45,897 bases of DNA, from contig CAXBDI010000014.1 of assembly GCA_963974445.1 (NCBI GenBank), positions 1 to 45,897 on the forward strand, in the 5' to 3' direction. The notes under the pieces were generated by a model that was not told the DNA's origin, searched no databases, and was given only the letters and a program-made list of their open reading frames with translations. Position numbers and translations under genes: made by a program. Source of the stretch: JACKII01 sp963974445. GTDB lineage: Bacteria > Pseudomonadota > Alphaproteobacteria > Bin95. Below are positions 8,487 to 16,221 of the stretch, piece by piece; the first letter of the stretch is position 1; the number at the start of each line of letters is the position of its first letter.

Positions 8487-8828
8487 ATGAAGATGATTGT
8501 CGCATACGTGAAGCAACACAGGTTGTCTGAAGTCATTCTGGCACTTCAGGAAATCGAGGGTATCAGCGGCGCCAGCATCGGAGAGGTGCAGGGGTTTGGA
8601 AGAGGACGGGCCAAGGATGCCCCGGACCGGATGCAGCGAGATCTGATGTCTTACGTGCCGCGCATTCGCGTCGAGGTGGCCAGCGACGACGCCTTTGTGC
8701 CGCAGGTCGTGCAGGCCATTGAGAACGCCGCTCATACCGGATTGCGCGGCGACGGAAAGATCTATGTGCTCAATATCGAGGAGGCTGTGCGGATCAGCAC
8801 ACATGAACGGGAGCCGGGAAGCATCTGA
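8487..8828 (+). CDS. PII-like signalling protein linked to metal efflux (PII-NG type)
   Basis: The protein has 113 residues from the ATG at 8487, preceded by AAAGGAA at a good distance; a TTG two codons upstream is also in frame but less likely. The PII fold shows as MKMIVAYVKQHRLSEVILAL, GEVQGFGRGR and the C-terminal GDGKIYVLNIEEAVRI. The T-loop (GRAKDAPDRMQRDLM) lacks the YRGAEY sequence whose tyrosine is uridylylated in GlnB/GlnK. A PII subgroup found beside RND metal-efflux genes is known (PII-NG), and this gene fits it in sequence and place. A role in sensing nucleotide or metal state and touching the pump is inference. It lies 30 bp after czcA, likely in the same transcript. Confidence 0.85.
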   Translation: MKMIVAYVKQHRLSEVILALQEIEGISGASIGEVQGFGRGRAKDAPDRMQRDLMSYVPRIRVEVASDDAFVPQVVQAIENAAHTGLRGDGKIYVLNIEEAVRISTHEREPGSI

Positions 8829-8892
8829 TAGCAGAGTGCACTGATAGCAATCTGTGTCTCCCTGAACTGTGATGGGAATTGGGTAACTGTAA

Positions 8893-8963
8893 CGGCCTGC
8901 AAACATCAACGGCCCAGCCGATAGTGGCAATAAATGTGAGTCACACCCGATGTTTGCAGGTCG
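8893..8963. repeat. Long inverted repeat downstream of the PII gene
   Basis: CCTGCAAACATC at 8896-8907 is matched exactly by GATGTTTGCAGG at 8949-8960. Pairing extends three more positions outward with one G-U, giving 15 paired positions around a 41-nt centre. It could end transcription of the czc operon, although there is no T-run, or mark an element boundary. Confidence 0.55.
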
Positions 8964-9083
8964 ATACAGCCGCGATCAGAGCGGGGACGCGGACGATCCG
9001 CCTCATACGCCACACCGGTCAATACCGCCGCCGCTGACGCTCCACGACAATCAGACTGAAACTGGACCAGCTTGAGAGCAAGC

Positions 9084-9188
9084 TCAAGAGGCGGCTTCGG
9101 CGATATTTTTACCGAACAGGGCGATGGCGCGTGCGAGGTCGCTCACCGGTATCATGGGCTGATGTCCGATATCCGGGCCATTGGTCAC
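9084..9188 (-). pseudogene. Possible C-terminal remnant of a lost gene
   Basis: The last 34 codons of a minus-strand open frame read like a protein end: HQPMIPVSDLARAIALF, then GKNIAEAAS and a stop. Upstream of the GTG at 9188 the same frame runs antisense to the neighbouring dehydrogenase and is not protein-like. No usable start signal is visible, since GGAG directly abuts the GTG. The tail recalls the C-terminal helix of M20-type hydrolases, but this is a weak impression. It may be chance. Confidence 0.2.
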
Positions 9189-9263
9189 CTCCGTTTCGGG
9201 TCGGCAAGCAGCTAGGCTAGAGCCCGATGTTCGCTCGATCCACCCTGTTTGCCGGAGCCCCAG

Positions 9264-10259
9264 ATGAAGCAGCGCAATGCGCCGACCCTTGCCATTCCCT
9301 TCAAAGCCGACGCGGCGCGGCGGGCGCTGATTGCGGAGGCGTTGGCGGGTGCCGGAACCGTGGTCTACCTGCAGGATTTGGCTGAGAGCGACCGGCGGGC
9401 CGCGCTGCGGAACGCGACCGCCGTCTTCGCCCAAAACATGACCGACCTGCCGGACGACGCCGGCGACTTGCTGGGGGAGAACTGCCGGCTGCTGCAATTC
9501 CACTCGGCCGGCGTCGACTATCTGCCATTGCGGCAATTGCCCGACGACCTGCCGATTGCCGGCAACGGCGGGGCCTTTGCCGAGCCGATGGCGGAGCATG
9601 CTGTCGCCATGGCGCTGGCGGCAGCGAAGCGGCTGTTCATCGAGCACGAAAAGCTGAAGACCGGCGAGTTCAACCAGTTCGTGCGCAATAAGATGCTGGC
9701 GGGCGGCACAGCCGGCATTCTCGGTTTTGGCGGCATCGGCGTTGCGACGGCCCGGCTGCTGCGCGGCCTCGGCATGCAGGTGCACGCGATCAAGCGCTCC
9801 GGCGCCACCGACCAGCCGGTCGATTGGATCGGTACGCCGGATCGGCTGGACGAGTTGCTGGCAGCCAGCGACGTTCTCGTCCTCTCGCTGCCGCTGACCC
9901 AAACAACCGAGCGCTTGCTGACCGCCGACAAGCTGGCGCTGATGAAGCCGGATGCGATTCTGGTCAACCTCGCCCGCGGCGAAATCATCGATGAGGCCGC
10001 GCTCTACGCCCACCTTCTCGCCAATCCCGCGTTCACCGCCTGCATCGACGCCTGGTGGGTGGAGCCGGTGCGGCATGGCAGGTTTGCCATGGGCCATCCG
10101 TTCTTGGACCTGCCGAACGTGATCGGCTCGCCGCATAACTCCGCCGCCGGCGGCAGTGGCCGCGGGGTCGCCGTGCGCCGGGCGGTTGAAAACTGTGCCC
10201 GGGCCATGCGCGGCGAGACGCCCTGGCACTTGATCGGGCCGGAGGAGCGGATGCTCTGA
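9264..10259 (+). CDS. D-isomer-specific 2-hydroxyacid dehydrogenase
   Basis: NAD(P)-dependent reduction of a 2-oxoacid to a D-2-hydroxyacid, or the reverse; the substrate is not readable. The ATG at 9264 is preferred over an in-frame TTG at 9249 because GGAG lies 6-7 nt upstream. The protein has 331 residues, usual for the family. The nucleotide-binding motif GILGFGGIGVATARLLRGLG is clear. The catalytic triad is present: Arg in VNLARGEIIDEAAL, Glu in AWWVEP and His in GSPHNSAAGG. It faces right toward a convergent ppk2 gene and appears to be a single-gene unit. Confidence 0.9.
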   Translation: MKQRNAPTLAIPFKADAARRALIAEALAGAGTVVYLQDLAESDRRAALRNATAVFAQNMTDLPDDAGDLLGENCRLLQFHSAGVDYLPLRQLPDDLPIAGNGGAFAEPMAEHAVAMALAAAKRLFIEHEKLKTGEFNQFVRNKMLAGGTAGILGFGGIGVATARLLRGLGMQVHAIKRSGATDQPVDWIGTPDRLDELLAASDVLVLSLPLTQTTERLLTADKLALMKPDAILVNLARGEIIDEAALYAHLLANPAFTACIDAWWVEPVRHGRFAMGHPFLDLPNVIGSPHNSAAGGSGRGVAVRRAVENCARAMRGETPWHLIGPEERML

Positions 10260-10289
10260 CCTTGCGAGCGGTCGCGCATCGCTGGCCGG

Positions 10290-11069
10290 TTACTCGACGC
10301 CCAACACGTCGCGTACCAACAGCTTCACCGAGCTATCCAGCGGTTGCGGTGTCAACTCGACGCCTTTCGAGAAATGCTCCGCCACATGATCCAGGATGAA
10401 CAGCCGAGTGTAGCGTTTGTCGTCGGCGGGGATCACGTGCCATGGCGCAATGTCGGTCGATGTCTTGGCCACCATATCGGTAGCGGCGTCCCGATAGGCG
10501 TCGTAGGCCAGGTGCGCGCGGATGTCGGATGCAGAGATTTTCCAGCGTTTGTGCGGCTGCTTCGCCCGCTCGATCAGCCGCGCCTGCTGCTCCTCCTCGC
10601 TGACATGCAGATAGAATTTGATCAGGCGGAAGCCGTCGGCACACAGCACAGCCTCCAGCGCGTTGATTTCGCCATAGGCGGCGTGCCACCGTGCCTCCGG
10701 GATCAACCCGTCGACGCGCTCCACCAAGACGCGGCCATACCAGGACCGGTCGAAGATGGCGATCTGGCCTTCGGTCGGCAGGCGGGTCCAGAAGCGTTGC
10801 TGGTAATGCTCCGTGCGTTCGATCTCGTTCGGCGTTCCGATGGGCCAGACGTGGAAGAACCGCGGGTCCAATTCCGCCGTCAGCCGGCGGATCGCGCCGC
10901 CCTTACCGGCGGTATCCGTGCCTTCAATCACCACAACGCCGCGCAAGCCGTGGGTATGGCCGGCCAGCGCCACCGTGCGCATGCGATACTGAGCGATCTT
11001 CAGGCGCCCGTCGTATTCGCGTTTGGATAGGGCGGGGTGTTGATCGTCTCGCGGCAATTCCGAACTCAA
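10290..11069 (-). CDS. ppk2: Polyphosphate kinase 2 family protein
   Basis: Cytoplasmic PPK2 enzyme moving phosphate between polyphosphate and nucleotides. The protein has 259 residues, a one-domain length. Walker A is EGTDTAGKGG (49-58), Walker B/DRS is FDRSWYGRV, and the lid is RAKQPHKRWKIS. The WPIGTPNEIERTEHYQQRFW region is conserved. The first start is TTG at 11069, three bases after the upstream dehydrogenase stop, with AAGGG about 8 nt before it; the next Met (residue 30) would delete conserved sequence, so TTG is kept. Which nucleotide is phosphorylated cannot be told from sequence alone. Confidence 0.9.
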   Translation of the reverse strand: MSSELPRDDQHPALSKREYDGRLKIAQYRMRTVALAGHTHGLRGVVVIEGTDTAGKGGAIRRLTAELDPRFFHVWPIGTPNEIERTEHYQQRFWTRLPTEGQIAIFDRSWYGRVLVERVDGLIPEARWHAAYGEINALEAVLCADGFRLIKFYLHVSEEEQQARLIERAKQPHKRWKISASDIRAHLAYDAYRDAATDMVAKTSTDIAPWHVIPADDKRYTRLFILDHVAEHFSKGVELTPQPLDSSVKLLVRDVLGVE

Positions 11070-11072
11070 AGC

Positions 11073-12014
11073 CTAGCCCTTGTCTGCGTCCATAACGCTT
11101 TTCAGGTATTCAGGATCGCCGCCGAGCTTGTCGATGCCGGCGCGCTCCAATTGCAGCAGCATTGGCGAGCGGCTGTCGAGATTGCCCCAGCCGCGGGCGA
11201 CCAGCGCCTCCGTCATCTCTGCATGCACCATGTTGATGATCCGCATCGGCACGCCCATGTCGCGGCCAAGCTCGGCTGCCAGCGTCACGTCCTTATGGGC
11301 GAGGCGCAGCGCGAAGTCCGGCGGGTCGTACTTGTCGATCAGAAACTGCTTGGTCAGCCGGTCGAAGGGGCGGGAGCGGCCGAGCGCACCCTGGCGCACC
11401 GCCTCCCAAATTGCCGTTGCGTCGAGACCAGCTTTGACGCCGACGGAGAACATCTCCGCCATCGCGGTCTGAATGGCATAGCCGGTGGCGTTGTGCACCA
11501 GCTTGGCGATGGAGCCGGCGCCGATCTCGCCGACATAGCGCACCTGATCGCCCATGGCGTCGAGCGCTGCGCGGTTGGCCTCGAACGCCGCCTTGTCGCC
11601 ACCGACCCACACCGCGAGCTTGCCCGACTCCGCCCCCGCCGGGCCGCCGGAGACAGGGGCATCCAGATAATGCAGGCCCTTCTCTGCAAACTGCGCATGC
11701 AGCGCGCGGACGACGGTGGGGGAGTTGGTCGCCAGATCGAAGAACGCCTGGCCTGGCTTCATGCCGGCGATCAGCCCGGTTTCCGGGTCGGCGGCGACCG
11801 CTGTCACCTCCGGCGGGCCGGGCAGCGAGGCGAGAACGATGTCGGTCTGCTGCGCCACCTCCTTCGGCGTCTCAGCCCATGTGGCGCCGGCATCCAGATG
11901 CTTGCGCGCATGCTGGCGTGAGATGTCGGAGACCACCAGGTCGTGGCCGCCCTTTTGGATATTGGTGGCGAAATGGCCACCCATGGTCCCAAGACCGATA
12001 AAGCCGACTTTCAT
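11073..12014 (-). CDS. 3-hydroxyisobutyrate dehydrogenase family oxidoreductase
   Basis: Beta-hydroxyacid dehydrogenase of 313 residues. The N-terminal dinucleotide motif is VGFIGLGTMGG. The substrate signature is LDAPVSGGPAGAESGKLAVW, and the catalytic lysine is in GAGSIAKLVHN. Candidate substrates include 3-hydroxyisobutyrate, tartronate semialdehyde and similar acids; the gene has no neighbour that decides. The ATG at 12014 is chosen because the motif begins at residue 3 and GAGGGA is upstream; an ATG nine codons earlier is possible, and the open frame continues much further without homology. ppk2 follows after three bases, probably by coupled translation. Confidence 0.88.
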   Translation of the reverse strand: MKVGFIGLGTMGGHFATNIQKGGHDLVVSDISRQHARKHLDAGATWAETPKEVAQQTDIVLASLPGPPEVTAVAADPETGLIAGMKPGQAFFDLATNSPTVVRALHAQFAEKGLHYLDAPVSGGPAGAESGKLAVWVGGDKAAFEANRAALDAMGDQVRYVGEIGAGSIAKLVHNATGYAIQTAMAEMFSVGVKAGLDATAIWEAVRQGALGRSRPFDRLTKQFLIDKYDPPDFALRLAHKDVTLAAELGRDMGVPMRIINMVHAEMTEALVARGWGNLDSRSPMLLQLERAGIDKLGGDPEYLKSVMDADKG

Positions 12015-12193
12015 GGCGCTGGCATCCCTCACTGGCGACATTTCGTTATTGCCCGACAGTATGAACCGGGACCACCGATCCGTCATGGGAATTTGGCGGT
12101 TGCAGGCTGCGCCAGGCGTCTGGGCAAGCTCCGCCGCAACCTGTACCTTTTCCAGCATAGACTGCCACTGCCCCACTGCCCCATGAGGTCGCC

Positions 12194-13456
12194 ATGCTGA
12201 AGCCGGAAGACAATGAACTGCTGTGTCGCGTTGGGCCGGGGACGCCGATGGGGGAGTTGTTCCGGCGGTTCTGGATACCGGCGCTGATCCCCTCGCAACT
12301 GCCGGAGCCGGACTGCGACCCGGTGAAACTGCGCCTTTTGGGCGAGGACTTAGTGGCGTTCCGGGATACCGAGGGGCGGATCGGCATTCTGGACGAATAC
12401 TGTCCGCACCGGCGCGCACCGCTGTCCTTTGGCCGCAACGAGGAATGCGGCCTGCGCTGCGTCTATCACGGCTGGAAGTTCGACGTGGCCGGCAATTGCG
12501 TCGATATGCCAAACGAACGCCCCGAAACCGACTTCAAGCATAAAGTGCGGATCAAGTCTTACAGCGCGGCGGAATGGGGCGGCTACATATGGGTCTATAT
12601 GGGCCCGGCCGACCGCAAGCCGCCGCTGCCGGAATTCGAGTGGGCAACACTGCCGCCGGAGCATCGCTGGCAGCGCAAATGGCACTATAGCGCCAACTAT
12701 ATGCAGGGATTGGAAGGCGAGTTGGATACCTGCCACACCAGCTTTCTGCACCGTATCGCCGATCGCTCGACGCTTTCGCCCGGCCTGGCGGAATCGACGG
12801 TCAACTGGGCCGCAGATGGCATGCCGCGCCTGGACGTGCGCAATACCGACTATGGCTATTACTACGGCTCACAGCGGGATTTGGGCGACGGGCGCTACAA
12901 CTGGCGGCTGACGCAATGGGTGCTGCCCAGCAACTCCATCATCCCACACGCCAAATTCCCGATTTCCTCCCGCGCCTACATCCCCATCGACGACGAAAAC
13001 ACCTTTGTCTTCGGCACATCGTTCAACCCTGAGGCGCCGATGACCCAGGCCGACCGTGACTACCTGGAAACCGGCATGGGTGCTGCGCCAAAGCTGATCC
13101 CCGGCACCTTTACCCCCGTGGTCAACAGCAGCAACGACTACATGCGCGACCGCGCAGCGCAGCGCCAGGGCGACTCAACCGGTATCCCCGGGGTCAACAA
13201 TCAGGACCGCGCGATTGTCGAGGCCATGGGGCCTATCGCCGACCGCTCCAAGGAGCATCTGGGGACATCCGACGTTGCGGTGATTGCCGCCAGGCACCGG
13301 CTGATCCGGATGGCCAAGGACCTCGCCAATGGCCAGGAGCCGGAGCTGCCGCACCACGCATCTGCCTTCGGTGTGCGGGCCATCGACGTGACGACCGGCG
13401 ATGAAGCACTGGACGGCGTCGTCGATGCCTACCGCGACAAGCTGCGGCTCGGGTAG
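12194..13456 (+). CDS. Rieske non-heme iron ring-hydroxylating oxygenase, alpha subunit
   Basis: The protein has 420 residues. The Rieske [2Fe-2S] ligands are Cys70-Pro-His72 and Cys89-x2-Tyr-His92 (CPHRR and CVYHGW). The mononuclear iron site is in LEGELDTCHTSFLH, with His181 and His186 as ligands and Asp178 as the bridging residue. The sequence pattern is that of phthalate 4,5-dioxygenase or vanillate demethylase type oxygenases, which need a separate reductase; none is found in this window. The substrate is probably an aromatic acid or aryl ether, by family knowledge only. It is divergent from the dehydrogenase/ppk2 pair. Confidence 0.9.
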   Translation: MLKPEDNELLCRVGPGTPMGELFRRFWIPALIPSQLPEPDCDPVKLRLLGEDLVAFRDTEGRIGILDEYCPHRRAPLSFGRNEECGLRCVYHGWKFDVAGNCVDMPNERPETDFKHKVRIKSYSAAEWGGYIWVYMGPADRKPPLPEFEWATLPPEHRWQRKWHYSANYMQGLEGELDTCHTSFLHRIADRSTLSPGLAESTVNWAADGMPRLDVRNTDYGYYYGSQRDLGDGRYNWRLTQWVLPSNSIIPHAKFPISSRAYIPIDDENTFVFGTSFNPEAPMTQADRDYLETGMGAAPKLIPGTFTPVVNSSNDYMRDRAAQRQGDSTGIPGVNNQDRAIVEAMGPIADRSKEHLGTSDVAVIAARHRLIRMAKDLANGQEPELPHHASAFGVRAIDVTTGDEALDGVVDAYRDKLRLG

Positions 13457-13486
13457 GGTGCAGGCAAATGCCGCCCGGATAGCGCC

Positions 13487-13699
13487 TTAGCTCCAGAAAA
13501 GCTTGCGCGCCTCCCGTGTGGCCGCGGCCCGGCTGACCCCGATATCCGCCAGCGTGCGGGCGTCCATCTCGCGCAGGCGGCGCCGCTGAATGTGGACGTC
13601 CTGCATCTGCACCAAGGGGCGCAGCACCGCCACGGCGATCGTCGTCGGCGACGGCAGGGTGAAAGGCAACGCGGCGGTCAGCGTGGATTTCAAGGTCAT
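13487..13699 (-). CDS. DUF1127 small protein
   Basis: The protein has 70 residues with a C-terminal DUF1127 motif (LREMDARTLADIGVSRAAA) and a basic RRR just before it. Arginine-rich DUF1127 proteins in alphaproteobacteria have been linked to RNA turnover and phosphate or carbon metabolism. The N-terminal half is hydrophobic and less conserved. The gene stands alone, convergent with the Rieske oxygenase 30 bp away. GAGGG precedes the ATG. Confidence 0.85.
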   Translation of the reverse strand: MTLKSTLTAALPFTLPSPTTIAVAVLRPLVQMQDVHIQRRRLREMDARTLADIGVSRAAATREARKLFWS

Positions 13700-13833
13700 C
13701 TCAGGCCCTCACAGCATTTGCCGGCTACCCTTGAGCGGGTATCGCCATGCGTGAGACGAATATGAGCCCTCCCTCCCAAATAACGTGTAACGCAGGTCAC
13801 ACTTGCCGATAAAATCTCCCGGCCGAGCCGGAA

Positions 13834-14817
13834 TCACTGCACGAATGTTTGCAGCCGCTCATGGATCGCCTGATCGACGTCGAAGCCGCCGGCGGCCCGC
13901 GCCGCCTCCCGCACCGCATGTGAGCGGTCGAACGGCATGCGCACCGGGCTGGCCGGGTCAGCCGGCTTGGCGGCGCGGGCGGTTTCGGCGTATTCGCTGA
14001 TCCGGCGCTTGAAATCCGCGGTATCCCCGAACAGGTCCGGGCGGATCGCGACGATGGTGTAGCCGAACCCGGCCAGTTCCGGCGTCATGCCGTCGGAGCC
14101 GGCGAGAATGCCCAGCATCTGCACCACCAACCCCAGCCCCGAGCCCTTGTGCCCGCCCCACGAGGTGAAAGCACCGGCCAGAGCCGTCTCAGGATCGGTG
14201 GTCGGCTGGCCGTCGGGGCCGAAAGCGCGGCCCTCTGGCAGGGGTTTGCCCTGACGGCGGGCCAGCAGCACCTCCGCATGCATGATGGTCGAGGTGCCGA
14301 TATCCCAGATGATCGGATGGCCTTGGCTGGGGAAGCCGTAGCAGATCGGGTTGGTGCCGAACCGGCCCTCGGTCGCCCCGTGCGGTGCCACCCAGGGTGA
14401 GGCGTTGGAGGCGATCATCGTCACCAGGTCTTCCGCCGCCGCCTGCTCGGCGAAGTAGGACAGCATGCCGGTGTACCAGGTGTCGCGCGCGCCGACGACG
14501 GCGACGCCCATGTCTTTCGCCTTGCGGATGGCGATGTCGTTGGCCCGTTGGGCGACCACGTAGCCGATGTGATCGGCGCCATCGATCTTGGCCGAGACCG
14601 GGGTCTCGTGCTCGACGGTGATCGGGCGTTTCGGCATGCCGGTGCGCTCAATGCGCTCGATAATCGCCACCGCCCGCGCCATGCCGCCATATCCCAGGCC
14701 GCGCAACTCGCAATCGATCAGGTGGTCGACGATGGGCGGGATGTCTTCGGAGCCATAACCGAGCTTGGCCATGACTTGGGTGAGCAGCGCGCTGGCGTCT
14801 TGGGTTGCGATGCGCAT
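13834..14817 (-). CDS. Malate/L-lactate dehydrogenase family (Ldh2) oxidoreductase
   Basis: NAD(P)-dependent dehydrogenase of the family that includes L-sulfolactate, ureidoglycolate, malate and delta1-piperideine-2-carboxylate enzymes. The protein has 327 residues from the ATG at 14817, since MRIATQDAS is the natural N-terminus; a longer open frame upstream runs into dctM. Conserved stretches include GYGGMARAVAIIERI, ANDIAIRKAKDMGVAVVGAR, GTNPICYGFPS, DIGTSTIMHAEVLLA and GGHKGSGLGLVVQMLGILAG. It lies 26 bp after dctM in the same direction, so it probably oxidises or reduces the acid imported by the TRAP transporter. Confidence 0.88.
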   Translation of the reverse strand: MRIATQDASALLTQVMAKLGYGSEDIPPIVDHLIDCELRGLGYGGMARAVAIIERIERTGMPKRPITVEHETPVSAKIDGADHIGYVVAQRANDIAIRKAKDMGVAVVGARDTWYTGMLSYFAEQAAAEDLVTMIASNASPWVAPHGATEGRFGTNPICYGFPSQGHPIIWDIGTSTIMHAEVLLARRQGKPLPEGRAFGPDGQPTTDPETALAGAFTSWGGHKGSGLGLVVQMLGILAGSDGMTPELAGFGYTIVAIRPDLFGDTADFKRRISEYAETARAAKPADPASPVRMPFDRSHAVREAARAAGGFDVDQAIHERLQTFVQ

Positions 14818-14843
14818 GGGTTGGGCTCTTTCTGAATTGAGGC

Positions 14844-16151
14844 TTAGTGCATGGTCGCCGGCAGCCAGGTGGAGATGCCGGGGAAGACGATCAGCACCGC
14901 CAGGATGACCACTTCCAGGCAAACGAACGGCAGCACGCCGTAGAACATGTCGCCGGTCTTCACCCGCCCGCCAGAAGCGGAAACGACCGCGAACAGATTC
15001 AATCCGACCGGCGGGGTGATCACCGCGATCTCGATCATCTTGGTCAGGATGATGCCGAACCAGATCGGGTCCATGCCGAACGACTGGATCACCGGAAAGA
15101 CGAACGGCACGGTCATCACCAGCATGCTGAGCGGGTCGATGAACATGCCCATGATCAGATACATCACCACCATCGCCAGGATGAAGGTCGGGCCGGTGAA
15201 GCCCGAGTCCGTCACCAGCGTCGTTAGATCGGCGACAAAGCCGCTAACCACCAAAAAGCGCGAGAACAGCAGGCCGCCGATGATGATGATGAACAGCACG
15301 CTGGTCAGCTCCGCCGTCTGGCGCACGGACTCCCAAATCTGCGCAGGCCCGATCTTGCGACGGCCAAGCGCGATCAGCAGCGCGCCGACCGCACCCACCG
15401 CGCCGGCGGCGGTCGGCGGCGTGACGCCGGTGTAGATGCCGCCGAGGACGATGAGCACCAGCAGCAGCATCGGCCAGATGCCGGTCATGCCACGCAGCTT
15501 CTGCGCAAAAGTCGAGTGGATCTCGACCTGCGGCGCCCAGTCGGGCCGCACTTTCAGCATCAGCGGGATGGTGACGACATAGGCAAGCGCCGTCAGCAGG
15601 CCGGGAATAATGCCGGCGATGAACAACTCGCCGATGCTCACCCCGGTCAGAATGCCGAAGATGACGAAGGTCAGGCTCGGCGGGATCAGGGCTGCGAAGG
15701 TGCCGGCGGCGGCGATGCAGCCGGCGCTAATGCCCTTGTGATAGCCCAGCGCCAGCATCTCCGGCAAAGCGATGCGGGTGAACATCGCAGCGTTGACGAC
15801 GGTCGAGCCACTGATCGCCGCAAAACCGGCAGACGCAACCGCGGTGGCGATATACAGACCGCCACGCACCGACTCGAGCCAGCGGTTCACGGCGGTGTAT
15901 AACTCGGAGATGATGCCGGCGGACGACGCAATCGCGCCCATCAACACGAACATCGGGATGACCGCGAAGGCGTACTCGCTGGCCGTCGAATAGGGCAGCG
16001 TCTGAAAGGTAACGAGCACGAACTCGACATCGGTCACCAGCGCCATGCCGACCGCGCCGACCAGCGTGATGCAAAAGGCTATCGGCACGCCCAGGCCGGC
16101 AAACAGGATCAGAGCTGCAATCCCGACGAAGCCCATGGTGATCGGCTCCAT
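14844..16151 (-). CDS. dctM: TRAP transporter large permease (DctM)
   Basis: The 12-helix permease subunit of a tripartite ATP-independent periplasmic transporter, driving sodium- or proton-coupled uptake of a carboxylate. The protein has 435 residues. Family motifs include GVPIAFCITLVGAVG, IPMFVLMGAIASSAG, ISGSTVVNAAMF, GTFAALIPPSLTFVIFG, and VITPPVGLNLFAVVSASG near the end. Start options are 16151 (MEPITMGF) and 16136 (MGF). The first lies in the last copy of a 35-bp tandem repeat and overlaps the stop of a minicistron as TGATG, so it is chosen. Confidence 0.93.
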   Translation of the reverse strand: MEPITMGFVGIAALILFAGLGVPIAFCITLVGAVGMALVTDVEFVLVTFQTLPYSTASEYAFAVIPMFVLMGAIASSAGIISELYTAVNRWLESVRGGLYIATAVASAGFAAISGSTVVNAAMFTRIALPEMLALGYHKGISAGCIAAAGTFAALIPPSLTFVIFGILTGVSIGELFIAGIIPGLLTALAYVVTIPLMLKVRPDWAPQVEIHSTFAQKLRGMTGIWPMLLLVLIVLGGIYTGVTPPTAAGAVGAVGALLIALGRRKIGPAQIWESVRQTAELTSVLFIIIIGGLLFSRFLVVSGFVADLTTLVTDSGFTGPTFILAMVVMYLIMGMFIDPLSMLVMTVPFVFPVIQSFGMDPIWFGIILTKMIEIAVITPPVGLNLFAVVSASGGRVKTGDMFYGVLPFVCLEVVILAVLIVFPGISTWLPATMH

Positions 16152-16186
16152 CAGATCGCCTCACCTGTAGACGTGATCGGCTCCAT
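16151..16186 (-). CDS. Predicted 11-codon minicistron 2 leading into dctM
   Basis: Reads MEPITSTGEAI then TGA, differing from minicistron 1 by one base change (Val to Ala). AGGTGAGG in the preceding unit lies about 7 nt before its ATG. Its stop overlaps the dctM ATG as TGATG. Role inferred: a second re-initiation step between dctQ and dctM. Confidence 0.45.
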   Translation of the reverse strand: MEPITSTGEAI

Positions 16187-16221
16187 CAGATCACCTCACC
16201 TGTAGACGTGATCGGCTCCAT
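16186..16221 (-). CDS. Predicted 11-codon minicistron 1 downstream of dctQ
   Basis: Reads MEPITSTGEVI then TGA. Its ATG overlaps the dctQ stop as TGATG, and its own stop overlaps the start of minicistron 2 in the same way. The first five residues equal the start of DctM. It arises from a 35-bp tandem duplication. Translation is inferred from the overlaps, and the peptide probably has no function of its own. Confidence 0.45.
   Translation of the reverse strand: MEPITSTGEVI

Larger units (their letters stand above)
8829..9263. other. Spacer at the right end of the metal-resistance block
   Basis: 435 bp without a convincing complete gene. It contains a direct repeat CTGATAGCA (two copies about 16 bp apart near 8826-8850), a long inverted repeat (8893-8963), a CTTGAG/CTCAAG hairpin at 9071-9088 and a possible C-terminal gene fragment on the minus strand. 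Base composition shifts toward the GC-rich bulk of the window across this spacer. This suits a junction between acquired and resident DNA, although no integrase or att site was identified. Confidence 0.5.

Noticed and set aside
8456..8530. Possible third minicistron between czcA and the PII gene (czcA ends in TGATG)
   Set aside because: The frame from this ATG runs past the PII start in another frame and stops inside the gene, so it does not couple cleanly; it has no repeat and looks like chance.
9084..10229. 381-codon minus-strand open frame over the 2-hydroxyacid dehydrogenase
   Set aside because: It is antisense to a gene with all catalytic motifs, and the product is low-complexity Gln/Arg/Gly sequence. 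Only its last 34 codons might be a real remnant.
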